DNA of 40,632 bases from the IMG/VR virus record IMGVR_UViG_3300025000_000218, positions 1-40,632 of that record, one strand, 5' to 3'. The first letter of the stretch is position 1. Every line of letters begins with the position of its first letter. Shown piece by piece: positions 7,914-13,814 of this stretch. Position numbers and translations under genes: made by a program. The notes beneath the pieces are model-generated. The model did no database searches. It was not told the origin of the DNA and saw only the letters and a list, made by a program, of their open reading frames with translations. The DNA is from a virus.

Positions 7914-8186
7914 ATGTGCGATTGCCGGAAGTCGCTTGAAAGCGACGAAGCAGGAAAGATCAAGGAGTTCATAACCAAACATCACAAGGCGACCATCAAG
8001 AGTATGTCGTTTAAGGAAATTGCTTTCCCTATCTCACAATCCGAGAGGAACGGGTTGAAGCTGCGGTGCGTGACGTACTCGACACTCGAGGTGCAAACGA
8101 ATGAAAAGAAGAAGCCGATCAAGGTCGAAATCCTGCACTCCTTTTGCCCTTTCTGCGGGATGAAATACACAGAGGAGGCCGCCTGA
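7914..8186 (+). CDS. Small zinc-ribbon-like protein
   Basis: The product has 90 residues and begins MCDCRK, with CPFCG near residues 79-83. The two Cys pairs could form one zinc ribbon joining the ends of the protein, with a beta-rich middle. The start lies 10 bp after DUF3164 and the only upstream purine tract is a GGGGG run. The stop overlaps the next ATG (TGATG). This looks like a known type of small early phage protein, but I cannot assign a role. Confidence 0.7.
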   Translation: MCDCRKSLESDEAGKIKEFITKHHKATIKSMSFKEIAFPISQSERNGLKLRCVTYSTLEVQTNEKKKPIKVEILHSFCPFCGMKYTEEAA

Positions 8187-8338
8187 TGTGCACACCTGAA
8201 TACTTCCGCGGCACCTGCGCCAACTGCGCTGACGCCAGCACCAAGCAGCATGAAGGCCGCTGTGGCGAGTGCATCATGATCGAGATGGAGACCAAGAAGC
8301 CGTATCAGCTGTGGACGGCAAAGGAGACGAGGGAATGA
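8186..8338 (+). CDS. Small Cys-rich early protein
   Basis: This 50-residue product is coupled to the previous gene by TGATG and has GGAGG upstream at 8174. It has five Cys, four of them in two CxxC pairs (CANC and CGEC). The pairs are typical of a small zinc knuckle. Its TGA overlaps the next start (ATGA at 8335). It is one link in a tightly overlapped chain, which argues that it is expressed. Confidence 0.65.
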   Translation: MCTPEYFRGTCANCADASTKQHEGRCGECIMIEMETKKPYQLWTAKETRE

Positions 8339-8520
8339 GCGCCAAATATACAAAGCACTCTTTCAAGGAAGGCGATGTCCTCGCCTGGATTGCGTGCTGT
8401 GAGTGCGAGCGCGGCGGCAACGGAGAAGCCAAAGATAAATGCGCATCCGGATGGACGGTTAAACGGTTCAACGGCCTCGGTTGTTACAACGGCTCCCTAA
8501 GGAAAGGTCTGAAATTCTAA
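8335..8520 (+). CDS. Small Cys-containing early protein
   Basis: The 61-residue frame begins at the ATGA overlap at 8335. It contains WIACCECERGG and further Cys at DKCASGW and GLGCYN. The middle (ASGWTVKRFNGLGCYNGSLRKG) looks like a small folded domain. It ends just before the inverted repeat at 8538, so it may be last in its transcriptional block. No family is recognised. Confidence 0.55.
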   Translation: MSAKYTKHSFKEGDVLAWIACCECERGGNGEAKDKCASGWTVKRFNGLGCYNGSLRKGLKF

Positions 8521-8537
8521 CCCATGCGTAACGGGGC

Positions 8538-8580
8538 GAGTACATAAAATTATGTGTTTTGTGCACGATTTTATGTACTC
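8538..8580. promoter_or_regulatory. Perfect 13-bp inverted repeat with 17-base loop
   Basis: GAGTACATAAAAT at 8538-8550 is matched exactly by ATTTTATGTACTC at 8568-8580. The match continues outward with a small bulge (ACGGG and CCCGT). No T-run follows, so this is not a classical terminator. The AT-rich arms stand out against the GC-rich surroundings. It could be a transcript hairpin, a protein-binding site or the relic of a small mobile element. Confidence 0.6.
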
Positions 8581-8635
8581 CCGTCGCTCCGGGGTGGCGC
8601 CCGGGGCCTGATGATGCAGCCAAGGAGGAAAGGTC

Positions 8636-8932
8636 ATGATACGGAGAATTACGGCAGCACTGGCATTGCTGGCATTGTGCGGATGCGGCGACTCCTCCAC
8701 GGTCACCTACACCTGCAGCGACGAGATCGCCGCTTTTGAGGCGGAAATGGGTCCGGCCGAGGAGGTTACCTCCTACGATGACGACGCCTTCCACTCCCGC
8801 ACCTACTGGTATTACCGCATCGGCTTCGCCCGCAGCTTCGCCTGGGGGAATTCGGTTGCCTGCACCACCGGTGACAGCGTGTTTCCTCCCGTCAAACGGC
8901 TTGTTTATCCCCTTGCGGAGGTGCCGAAGTGA
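8636..8932 (+). CDS. Small lipoprotein
   Basis: This 98-residue protein starts at the ATG at 8636, with AAGGAGG upstream at 8621. Residues 1-17 are a lipoprotein signal (MIRRITAALALLALCGC). Cys17 is the likely lipidated residue and Gly follows. The mature part is acidic with an aromatic patch (SRTYWYYRIGFARSFAWG) and two more Cys. It overlaps the next small gene by four bases. An envelope protein in the early region could serve exclusion or host takeover; this is only inference. Confidence 0.7.
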   Translation: MIRRITAALALLALCGCGDSSTVTYTCSDEIAAFEAEMGPAEEVTSYDDDAFHSRTYWYYRIGFARSFAWGNSVACTTGDSVFPPVKRLVYPLAEVPK

Positions 8933-9060
8933 AGGTCAAGCTCAGCGAAAGCTATCACATCAGCACCGTGCCGATCCGGAAGCCGACCCCGGCGTTTCAG
9001 GATCTGCTGAAGGCCATAGAACGTGCCCGCAAAGAGCGACGGCAGGTCAAAAAGGGATAG
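8929..9060 (+). CDS. Very small basic protein with GTG start
   Basis: The product has 43 residues from a GTG at 8929 that overlaps the preceding stop (GTGA); GGAGG lies seven bases upstream. The sequence is basic and proline-containing (VPIRKPTPAFQDLLKAI, then ERARKERRQVKKG), with an amphipathic helix in its second half. The ribosome site, four-base overlap and two-base gap to the next start support real translation. The function is unknown. Confidence 0.6.
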   Translation: MKVKLSESYHISTVPIRKPTPAFQDLLKAIERARKERRQVKKG

Positions 9061-9062
9061 CC

Positions 9063-9944
9063 ATGATGGAGTCGCTGGCCCAAGAGATTGACTTCGAAAA
9101 ACGGGAAGAAGCATTTCTCGCCCAGCTCTTCGACTGCGTGCTGCTGGAAGCACGGATCACCATGCGTCAGTGCGAACTCAATCAACGGAAGGCCCACAGC
9201 GAGTTTCCAGGACGCAACTATCTCTGCCTCAAGTGCACCCAGGAAAAGACGCCGATCGAGACGGTCCTCACTCCGCCGGCGGCGGTCGAGAAACTGGTTC
9301 CGGCCGGGAGGGACTGGATGAATCTGGTCACCGCCGATCGCAAAAAAAGGCGGAAAACGGCAGTCGTTCACGAAACCGGGGCGATCGTCCAGGAAACAGT
9401 TTCCGAATCCCCGTCAACCGCTTCGGCCGTTCACGAAGAGACAGCTTTGGCCACTTCGGTAATCGCCTCAAAAAATGAGACAAAACAGGAAGAGCTCTGC
9501 AAACCGGCGCCGACGGCGCCGGTCGTAAAGGAGAACAACGTGAGCAAAAAAGTAACGTGCCCGACGTGCAAGCGCCCTAATCTGACCTTGGCGACGGTCG
9601 ATAAGTGCGGCCGCTGTTATGACCGCGTCAGTAAAGGGAAAGACCCTGTTACCGGCGAGCCGGTAACCAAAGAGGAAAGCCCCGCGCTACCCCCCCCTGC
9701 AGCGCTTGTGCCGGAGAAGCCGGCAGAATCGGAAGAATTGCACCTGCCGGCACTAAAAACCGTGGCCGAACTGGAGCAGGATCTGGTGCCGCTGCCGTTC
9801 GACGGAGACGATCAGGAAATGCTCCGCATGCTCCAGGAGTCCGCCCATTACCATCGTCGCACCCTGCAGCAGGAGATTCTTTTCCGGCTCGATCGTTCCC
9901 TGGATTTACGCCGTGCCGCACAGGCGCTGCGTATGGAAAACTGA
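9063..9944 (+). CDS. Cys-pair protein with internal start, function unknown
   Basis: This 293-residue frame starts at the ATG at 9063 (or 9066). The N-terminal 60 residues are helical and end in YLCLKC. A long low-complexity linker rich in Ala, Val, Glu and Thr covers about 90-155. A second Cys-rich part (CPTCKRPN, KCGRCYD) follows at 163-183, then a Pro-rich linker and a helical C-terminus. An internal GTG at 9540 has a perfect ribosome site (AAAGGAG, 9527-9533, six-base spacer) in the same frame. The gene may therefore be two fused genes or yield two products; the short form would be 134 residues starting at the second Cys module. A C8 tract lies at 9690. Confidence 0.65.
   Translation: MMESLAQEIDFEKREEAFLAQLFDCVLLEARITMRQCELNQRKAHSEFPGRNYLCLKCTQEKTPIETVLTPPAAVEKLVPAGRDWMNLVTADRKKRRKTAVVHETGAIVQETVSESPSTASAVHEETALATSVIASKNETKQEELCKPAPTAPVVKENNVSKKVTCPTCKRPNLTLATVDKCGRCYDRVSKGKDPVTGEPVTKEESPALPPPAALVPEKPAESEELHLPALKTVAELEQDLVPLPFDGDDQEMLRMLQESAHYHRRTLQQEILFRLDRSLDLRRAAQALRMEN
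9527..9542 (+). promoter_or_regulatory. Internal ribosome binding site and GTG start
   Basis: AAAGGAG at 9527-9533 is followed by a six-base spacer and GTG at 9540, in frame with the enclosing gene. Nothing else in the linker requires such a sequence, so a second product of 134 residues is plausible. Confidence 0.55.
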
Positions 9945-9961
9945 GGTCATAGGAGCACGCA

Positions 9962-10276
9962 ATGGAAAACCTGAACCCGCTTATCGAGCGGGTAAACATA
10001 AGCCTCGAAGCCGTTGGTCAAACGATGATCAGAATGCAGGCCAGAACGCATAAGGACCTGGCTGCGGACATCACGGCTCACCTGCAGGAATCGACGCCGC
10101 TGGAGCTCTTCCTTCAGGAGGAAGTGAAAAACCTGCGCATCGAGCGGGTACGCCTCGAAATGCAGCTGCACGATTACCCACGGCTGAAGCGCATCGAGCA
10201 GGCCGTCACCACCGCCGCGCAGCTGGACCCCGCCATGCGGCAGATCCTGAGGCTGGCCGAAGCGGATGGACTATGA
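9962..10276 (+). CDS. Helical early protein of unknown function
   Basis: The protein has 104 residues, is mostly predicted helix, and overlaps the next gene by 11 bp. It contains heptad-like stretches (LELFLQEEVKNLRIERVRLEMQL), suggesting a coiled coil or oligomer. The ribosome site is AGGAG at 9950. Residues 1-40 repeat hydrophobic positions in a helical pattern. No family is recognised. Confidence 0.65.
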   Translation: MENLNPLIERVNISLEAVGQTMIRMQARTHKDLAADITAHLQESTPLELFLQEEVKNLRIERVRLEMQLHDYPRLKRIEQAVTTAAQLDPAMRQILRLAEADGL

Positions 10277-10475
10277 GCTGGAAGAGCGGATCGCCATCAT
10301 GATCCACGACGGCGGCCTGCAGCCGGCCGAGGCCGAGCGCCTGGCGCGGCAGCCGCAACAGCCGCCGGTCCCGGTACCGGCCCGGGAGCAGCCAACCGAG
10401 CAAGCCGAATTGTTCGGCGAAGACGGGTATCAGCAGGCCCGGCAATACTTCCGGAAGATGTTTGGCAACCATTAA
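10266..10475 (+). CDS. Small acidic early protein
   Basis: This 69-residue product overlaps the preceding gene. The N-terminus (YELEERIAIMIHDGGLQPAEAERLA) looks like a helical UBA-like unit found in short phage proteins. A Pro-rich middle and a short helical C-terminus (YQQARQYFRKMFG) follow. Function is unknown. Confidence 0.6.
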   Translation: MDYELEERIAIMIHDGGLQPAEAERLARQPQQPPVPVPAREQPTEQAELFGEDGYQQARQYFRKMFGNH

Positions 10476-10488
10476 AGGGATGGACAGG

Positions 10489-10608
10489 ATGAACAGGATA
10501 GCAGCGGATATGAACGCGGAACGGATCGACCAAAGCGGCTGGTGGCAGCTGATCCTGCCGTTACGAATCACGAGTCCCGAATTCGAGGGGGGGGGGTATC
10601 TTTCATGA
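10489..10608 (+). CDS. Very small protein overlapping a repeat and a G10 tract
   Basis: The product has 39 residues (MNRIAADMNAERIDQSGWWQ, then LILPLRITSPEF...). Its stop overlaps the next ATG (ATGA at 10605), which supports coupled translation. The ribosome site is only moderate (GGACAGG). The C-terminal codons are supplied by heptamer repeat 2 and by the G10 tract (Gly-Gly-Gly), so the original C-terminus may have been replaced. It is too short to assign. Confidence 0.45.
   Translation: MNRIAADMNAERIDQSGWWQLILPLRITSPEFEGGGYLS
10563..10586. repeat. Heptamer-periodic repeat array 2
   Basis: Units ACGAATC/ACGAGTC/CCGAATT, then CGAGG, continue directly into a G10 homopolymer at 10587-10596. 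It belongs to the family described at 7239. Confidence 0.65.
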
Positions 10609-10826
10609 CTCAAAGCCAGAACCAGATCGGTTTCAAGCGTTTAATACGGATGCAACGGATAGCTTCCCATGCGGCCGCACTAATTGAGAAAGAAGCTGAA
10701 GCCCTCCGGGAGTGCCACACGCTGGACGGCGACTGGGGCGAAGACACCGAAGCTAAGGCGGAATATGAGGACAGAATCAAAACCGCCCACGATCTTAGAA
10801 TAGTGACGGGAGCCGTATCAAAATGA
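10605..10826 (+). CDS. Small helical early protein
   Basis: This 73-residue frame starts at the ATG at 10605, coupled by ATGA to the upstream small frame. It ends in another ATGA overlap at 10823. The protein is helical and charged (IASHAAALIEKEAEALRECH, then YEDRIKTAHDLRIVTG). The G10 tract sits where a ribosome site would be, 8 to 17 bases before the start, so length changes there could alter translation. No family is recognised. Confidence 0.6.
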   Translation: MTQSQNQIGFKRLIRMQRIASHAAALIEKEAEALRECHTLDGDWGEDTEAKAEYEDRIKTAHDLRIVTGAVSK

Positions 10827-11095
10827 CCGGAAGAGAGTTCAAAAACATACGGCTGTCGGTACTGAAGTTTAGCCGGGCAGACCTGGCCGCCCTCATGGAA
10901 ACGCCGCTTCCCACCATCCGCGACATCGAGACGGTCTACGCCGACCAGGAAATCAAGGGCTGCTACAAGCGCCTCCTGGAGCTCCTGGTGGAGCGTGACG
11001 AATGGGTGATGGGGGGCATCAAAGCGAACCTGGAGAAGAAGCTGGACCGGATGTACCCGCACGGGATCCAGAGCGAGGTGAAAGCGGATGAGTGA
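10823..11095 (+). CDS. HTH-like early protein
   Basis: The protein has 90 residues. Residues 3-40 (EFKNIRLSVLKFSRADLAAL, then METPLPTIRDIET) match an XRE-type helix-turn-helix. A helical C-terminus (CYKRLLELLVERDEWVM) may dimerise. It overlaps both neighbours by a few bases, placing it within the early operon upstream of GemA and Mor. It is probably a small DNA-binding regulator; the target is unknown. Confidence 0.65.
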   Translation: MTGREFKNIRLSVLKFSRADLAALMETPLPTIRDIETVYADQEIKGCYKRLLELLVERDEWVMGGIKANLEKKLDRMYPHGIQSEVKADE

Positions 11096-11276
11096 CTACA
11101 CCTACCGCGATTGTTGCTGCTATCAGTGCTGCGCCATGACGCCTCATAACACGCCGGATTGCGCCTGCGAAACTGGTCCGCTGTTCGACCCGGAGCAGTG
11201 CGAAGCGTGCCCGAAGGGCAACTGGTGCGACGTCCCGGCGAACCCACAGTTTTACCCGCCTTTAAACGAGCTTTAA
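11088..11276 (+). CDS. Small, very Cys-rich protein
   Basis: This 62-residue product has 11 Cys (RDCCCYQCCAMT, CACETG, QCEACPKGNWC). The start overlaps the previous gene by eight bases. Such density suggests a metal-binding knuckle rather than a secreted disulfide protein, since no signal peptide is present. Its last codons, with the stop, form one copy of a direct repeat whose second copy lies just before the next gene. Confidence 0.65.
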   Translation: MSDYTYRDCCCYQCCAMTPHNTPDCACETGPLFDPEQCEACPKGNWCDVPANPQFYPPLNEL

Positions 11277-11340
11277 ATGGATTTCACCGGTCCCGGATCC
11301 CGAGTCCCGGATCCCGGCCTTCAAACGAGGTTTAAACATG
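11259..11340. repeat. Heptamer array 3 bracketed by near-identical direct repeats
   Basis: The array at 11287-11318 has units GGTCCCG/GATCCCG/AGTCCCG/GATCCCG. It is flanked by CCTTTAAACGAGCTTTAAA (starting 11259) and CCTTCAAACGAGGTTTAAA (starting 11318). The flanks differ at only two positions. This looks like a sequence inserted into, and duplicating, a gene junction. Confidence 0.7.
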
Positions 11341-11814
11341 GCTGCAAAGCCCTTTAAAAAACTAACCGCCCAGCAGCAATGGGACCGGGACCGGCCGCGG
11401 ATCCACGCGCTGAAGAACCAGGTCATGAAAGACCGCCCCGGGTTCGAGGAGGAAAACTACCGCGACATCATTCTCGATGTCAGCCAGGGGAAAACCGACT
11501 CCTCCAGGAACCTCACCGCCCGGGAACGATGGCAACTGATCGAGAGACTTGAAGAGCTGGTTTCCCCCGGTTCACGAGTCCCGGTTCACGAGTCCCGGAA
11601 CAGGCCGAACAACATGGAGGTCCCGGATCGTGCCGAGCTGCTCGGCAAGATCGAGGCGTGCCTGACGGAGCGGAAATTGCCCTGGTCATATGCCGAGTCA
11701 ATGGCCCGGCGGATCTGCAAGAAGAACGCGCTGGAGTTCTGCGGTCCCCGCGACCTCTGGAAGATTGTTGCCGCCTTCGGCTATGACGCGAAACGTAAAG
11801 GGCTGCAGCCCTGA
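11338..11814 (+). CDS. gemA: GemA-like protein (DUF1018), Mu gp16 homolog
   Basis: The protein has 158 residues. The N-terminal part (QQQWDRDRPRIHALKNQV, then LTARERWQLIERLEEL) and the C-terminal part (PWSYAESMARRICKKN, then PRDLWKIVAAFGYDAKRK) match the DUF1018/GemA family of Mu-like phages. Mu GemA modulates host gene expression and DNA supercoiling. Residues 76-90 (SPGSRVPVHESRNRP) are encoded by a heptamer array in frame, so the linker between the two conserved halves has been extended by repeat sequence without breaking the gene. It lies just before mor, as in Mu. Confidence 0.85.
   Translation: MAAKPFKKLTAQQQWDRDRPRIHALKNQVMKDRPGFEEENYRDIILDVSQGKTDSSRNLTARERWQLIERLEELVSPGSRVPVHESRNRPNNMEVPDRAELLGKIEACLTERKLPWSYAESMARRICKKNALEFCGPRDLWKIVAAFGYDAKRKGLQP
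11564..11602. repeat. Heptamer array 4, inside gemA in frame
   Basis: TTCACGA and GTCCCGG alternate twice exactly within the GemA coding region. Because 7 is not a multiple of 3, only some unit numbers keep the frame. Confidence 0.75.
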
Positions 11815-11829
11815 ATGGAGGAAGGATAG

Positions 11830-12171
11830 ATGCCCAAACGCAGCGCGCTGCCCGACGACCTGAAACGGGAATTCGACGCGGCTCTTACCAAAGTGGGGAT
11901 AACCACGGACCTGGCCAAAATCGGCGCCACCGCCTGTGTCGGCGCCCTGATCAGGCTGGCCGGCGGCGATCAGCTCTATGTGCCGACCAAAGACCTGGTC
12001 GAACGCGACTGGCAGATCTGGGAGGATTTCGACAAGCCCGGCGTGACCCACATCCAGCTTGCCCAACGGTATGGCATCACCGAGCGGTCGGTCTACCTCA
12101 TCATCGAGCGGATGAAAGCCCTCCACCACAAGAAGACGCAACCGACGCTGCCCGGGGTCGACCCGGAGTAA
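11830..12171 (+). CDS. mor: Mor-type middle/late transcription activator
   Basis: The protein has 113 residues. The N-terminal half holds the dimerisation region with GATACVGALIRLAGGDQLYVPT. The C-terminal half has the HTH (THIQLAQRYGITERSVYLIIERM). This is the Mor/C family that activates Mu middle and late promoters by binding a dyad upstream of a weak -10. No second family member (C) is visible in the window, so this protein probably serves both functions. The gene ends 50 bp before a strong terminator that would close the early transcript. Confidence 0.9.
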   Translation: MPKRSALPDDLKREFDAALTKVGITTDLAKIGATACVGALIRLAGGDQLYVPTKDLVERDWQIWEDFDKPGVTHIQLAQRYGITERSVYLIIERMKALHHKKTQPTLPGVDPE

Positions 12172-12179
12172 ACAGCCTC

Positions 12180-12207
12180 TTGACAACTTCTTCCGATTCG
12201 GTATACC
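12180..12207 (+). promoter_or_regulatory. Sigma-70-like promoter ahead of a terminator
   Basis: TTGACA at 12180-12185 and TATACC at 12202-12207 are 16 bp apart. The predicted start near 12214 lies only about 10 bases before a strong terminator, so any transcript would be about 40-45 nt. It may be fortuitous. Confidence 0.35.
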
Positions 12208-12222
12208 TTTCGCCGAATCCGC

Positions 12223-12258
12223 AACCCCTCACACCCCCCTGTGAGGGGTTTTTTGTTT
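12223..12258 (+). terminator. Strong intrinsic terminator ending the early region
   Basis: An 11-bp perfect stem (AACCCCTCACA/TGTGAGGGGTT, 12223-12250) with a six-base loop is followed by TTTTGTTTTG. It separates mor from the lysis and head genes. Confidence 0.9.
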
Positions 12259-12259
12259 T

Positions 12260-12301
12260 GTAACGTTTCAACTTAGTAGCTCGCCCCCCCGCCATTACTA
12301 T
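12260..12301 (+). promoter_or_regulatory. Candidate Mor-dependent late promoter 1
   Basis: GTAACGTTTCAACT at 12260-12273 shares 12 consecutive bases (AACGTTTCAACT) with a palindrome at 19850. A TACTAT box at 12296-12301 begins 34 bp after the first base of AACGTT. There is no -35 element. A predicted start near 12308 puts the dyad centre close to -43, where I recall Mor binding at Mu Pm. Assignment to Mor is inference. Confidence 0.5.
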
Positions 12302-12333
12302 CCCCCACGTGTCATGCTTTTCTCCTTTGCACA

Positions 12334-12366
12334 GGCTGCACCGGGTCTAGTCTCCCCGGTGCAGCC
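12334..12366. promoter_or_regulatory. 12-bp perfect hairpin in the late leader
   Basis: GGCTGCACCGGG at 12334-12345 pairs perfectly with CCCGGTGCAGCC at 12355-12366 across a nine-base loop. No T-run follows. If the promoter at 12260 is real, this is near the 5' end of the late RNA and could stabilise it or block read-through translation. Confidence 0.65.
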
Positions 12367-12379
12367 ACCTTAACCCTTA

Positions 12380-12455
12380 TTCGGGATTCGTGAACCGTGA
12401 TTCGTAAATCGTAACGGCCTTTGCGGATCCCGAGTCCCGAATCCCGAGTCCCGGA
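12380..12455. repeat. Heptamer arrays 5 and 6
   Basis: Array 5 (12380-12416) has degenerate TCGTGAA/CCGTGAT units. Array 6 (12424-12455) has GGATCCC/GAGTCCC/GAATCCC/GAGTCCC. Each belongs to the same family but appears in the opposite orientation to the other, with about 8 bp between. Confidence 0.75.
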
Positions 12456-12461
12456 GATCTT

Positions 12462-12587
12462 ATGTCAGGTGGTTACTGCCGCATGTCCCGCAGAGCAGAC
12501 AAACAATGCCCGGCGGCGAACGACGCTACCAGGTGCGCCCACGAGGAATGTCCGGAGGAGGAGCGAGAAGATGACGAAACTGACTGA
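12462..12587 (+). CDS. Small Cys-containing protein before the endolysin
   Basis: This 41-residue frame has GGAG eight bases before its ATG. It starts MSGGYCRMSRRADKQC and has four Cys (YCRM, KQCP, RCAHEEC) and a very acidic C-terminus. It overlaps the start of the peptidase gene by 17 bp, suggesting translational coupling. The composition resembles the other small Cys-rich proteins of this phage. Supported only by start signals and position. Confidence 0.45.
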   Translation: MSGGYCRMSRRADKQCPAANDATRCAHEECPEEEREDDETD

Positions 12588-13023
12588 CCATTTCACTCTG
12601 GAAGAGTTCCTGTTCAGCCAGACCGCGGCCCGCCTCGGCATCGACAACACGCCTACCGGAGAGGTCGTGACCAATCTGACCGAGGTAGCCAGATACCTGG
12701 AAGAGATCCGGCGCCACTTCGGCAGGCCGGTCATCGTCTCCAGCGGCTTCCGCTGCGAAAAGCTGAACCGCGCCATCAAAGGCTCCCCCACCTCGGCCCA
12801 CCGCTTCGGGCTGGCGGCGGACTTCACGGTCCAGGGGGTTCCCAACATCCAGGTCTGCGAGTTCATCCGCGATCACATGCACGACATCGACCAGGTCATC
12901 TATGAATTCGGTCCCAACGGCTGGGTTCACATCGGCCTCGCCAAAAAGCCCCGCGGGGAATCGCTCACCGCCATCAAGGTCGCCGGCCGCACCGTTTACA
13001 AGCCCGGCATAATCGCAGTCTGA
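12571..13023 (+). CDS. Peptidase M15A, probable endolysin
   Basis: The protein has 150 residues from the ATG at 12571, preceded by GGAGGAGGAG; the upstream extension in the same frame reads through a repeat and is rejected. The sequence FTLEEFLFSQTAARLGIDN, then PVIVSSGFRCEKLN, SAHRFGLAADF and GWVHIGL gives the M15 zinc ligands (His and Asp in SAHRFGLAADF, His in WVHIG). These enzymes cleave peptide bonds in peptidoglycan stem peptides. No signal peptide is present, so export needs a holin. A membrane protein follows at once, consistent with a lysis cassette. Confidence 0.9.
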   Translation: MTKLTDHFTLEEFLFSQTAARLGIDNTPTGEVVTNLTEVARYLEEIRRHFGRPVIVSSGFRCEKLNRAIKGSPTSAHRFGLAADFTVQGVPNIQVCEFIRDHMHDIDQVIYEFGPNGWVHIGLAKKPRGESLTAIKVAGRTVYKPGIIAV

Positions 13024-13038
13024 ACAAGGAGGATTCCA

Positions 13039-13623
13039 ATGGAGTACAAGAAGCTCTGGCAGTCGAAAACCCTCTGGGTAAACCTCATCGCCATCCTGGC
13101 CATGGTGGCGCAAACCCAGCTCGGCTTCGTCATCGACCCTGAAAATCAGCTGGTGATTCTCGGGCTGATCAATACCGTCCTGAGGCTTATCACCAAAGAA
13201 CCTCTCGACTGGACCATCTCCAAGGAACCCGGGTTCGCGCGGCCGGGTCTGCTCCTGTTCATCGTCTTCGCCCTCCTTTTGGCCTTTACGCTGTGTTTCA
13301 CCGGATGCGCTTCCACCGGCGCAAAGGAGTCACCCCAGAGCGTAGCGGCAAAGGCGCTGCTCGCCTCCCGCCAGGGCATTGTCGCCGCGGCGACGACGGC
13401 CGACGCGCTGTGCACGCAGGGGGTAATGAAGCAGGCGGAATGCGACAAGGCCGCCGGGATCTACCAGCAGGCGCAACTGGCCTGGACAACTGCCGCCGAT
13501 GGTTTTCTTGTTTTTATCCAGACCGGCGAAGCCAATTCATACAACCAGGCCATGCCCCGTCTTATGGCTTTGACCATGGACATGGAGGCGCTCCTTCAAT
13601 CCTTTCGGCGAGGTGAGAAATGA
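13039..13623 (+). CDS. Two-part membrane/lipoprotein-like protein, lysis cassette
   Basis: The protein has 194 residues with AGGAGG upstream. Residues 12-32 are a transmembrane helix and 38-52 a second hydrophobic stretch, typical of small phage membrane proteins near endolysins. Residues 70-90 are another strongly hydrophobic segment ending CFTGC, a lipobox-like motif, followed by ASTGAKES as in mature lipoproteins. The rest is helical. It looks like a small holin-like protein fused in frame to a lipoprotein (spanin- or Rz1-like). If fused, the lipobox is internal and may not be processed. Confidence 0.7.
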   Translation: MEYKKLWQSKTLWVNLIAILAMVAQTQLGFVIDPENQLVILGLINTVLRLITKEPLDWTISKEPGFARPGLLLFIVFALLLAFTLCFTGCASTGAKESPQSVAAKALLASRQGIVAAATTADALCTQGVMKQAECDKAAGIYQQAQLAWTTAADGFLVFIQTGEANSYNQAMPRLMALTMDMEALLQSFRRGEK

Positions 13624-13814
13624 ACCAGTCTACCCTCCAACTTATCCTCGCCCTCCTCCCCGTTGCCGAACGCCTGGTGTTTGATGTGGGCGGCAAGCTG
13701 ATCCAGATCAGCACGGCCGACCTCACCGACCCCGCCGAAATCAAACGGGCTATCGAAGAGGCGAGCGCCGCCGGGTTCCCCCAGCTGAGCTTCGTCAGCG
13801 GGTCAGAGCAGTAA
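13620..13814 (+). CDS. Small late protein, unknown
   Basis: The product has 64 residues, coupled to the previous gene by ATGA and to the next by TAATG. A hydrophobic N-terminal helix (TLQLILALLPVAERLVF) precedes a beta segment and helix (LIQISTADLTDPAEIKRAI). It might associate with the membrane. No family is recognised. Confidence 0.65.
   Translation: MNQSTLQLILALLPVAERLVFDVGGKLIQISTADLTDPAEIKRAIEEASAAGFPQLSFVSGSEQ

Noticed and set aside
6659-7978. A 439-codon minus-strand frame across several small early genes
   Set aside because: It runs against a chain of overlapping plus-strand genes with ribosome sites, including DUF3164, and its sequence resembles no protein family.
7239-12455. CRISPR array as an explanation for the repeats
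   Set aside because: Units are 7 bp, degenerate and without spacers, and no cas genes are present.
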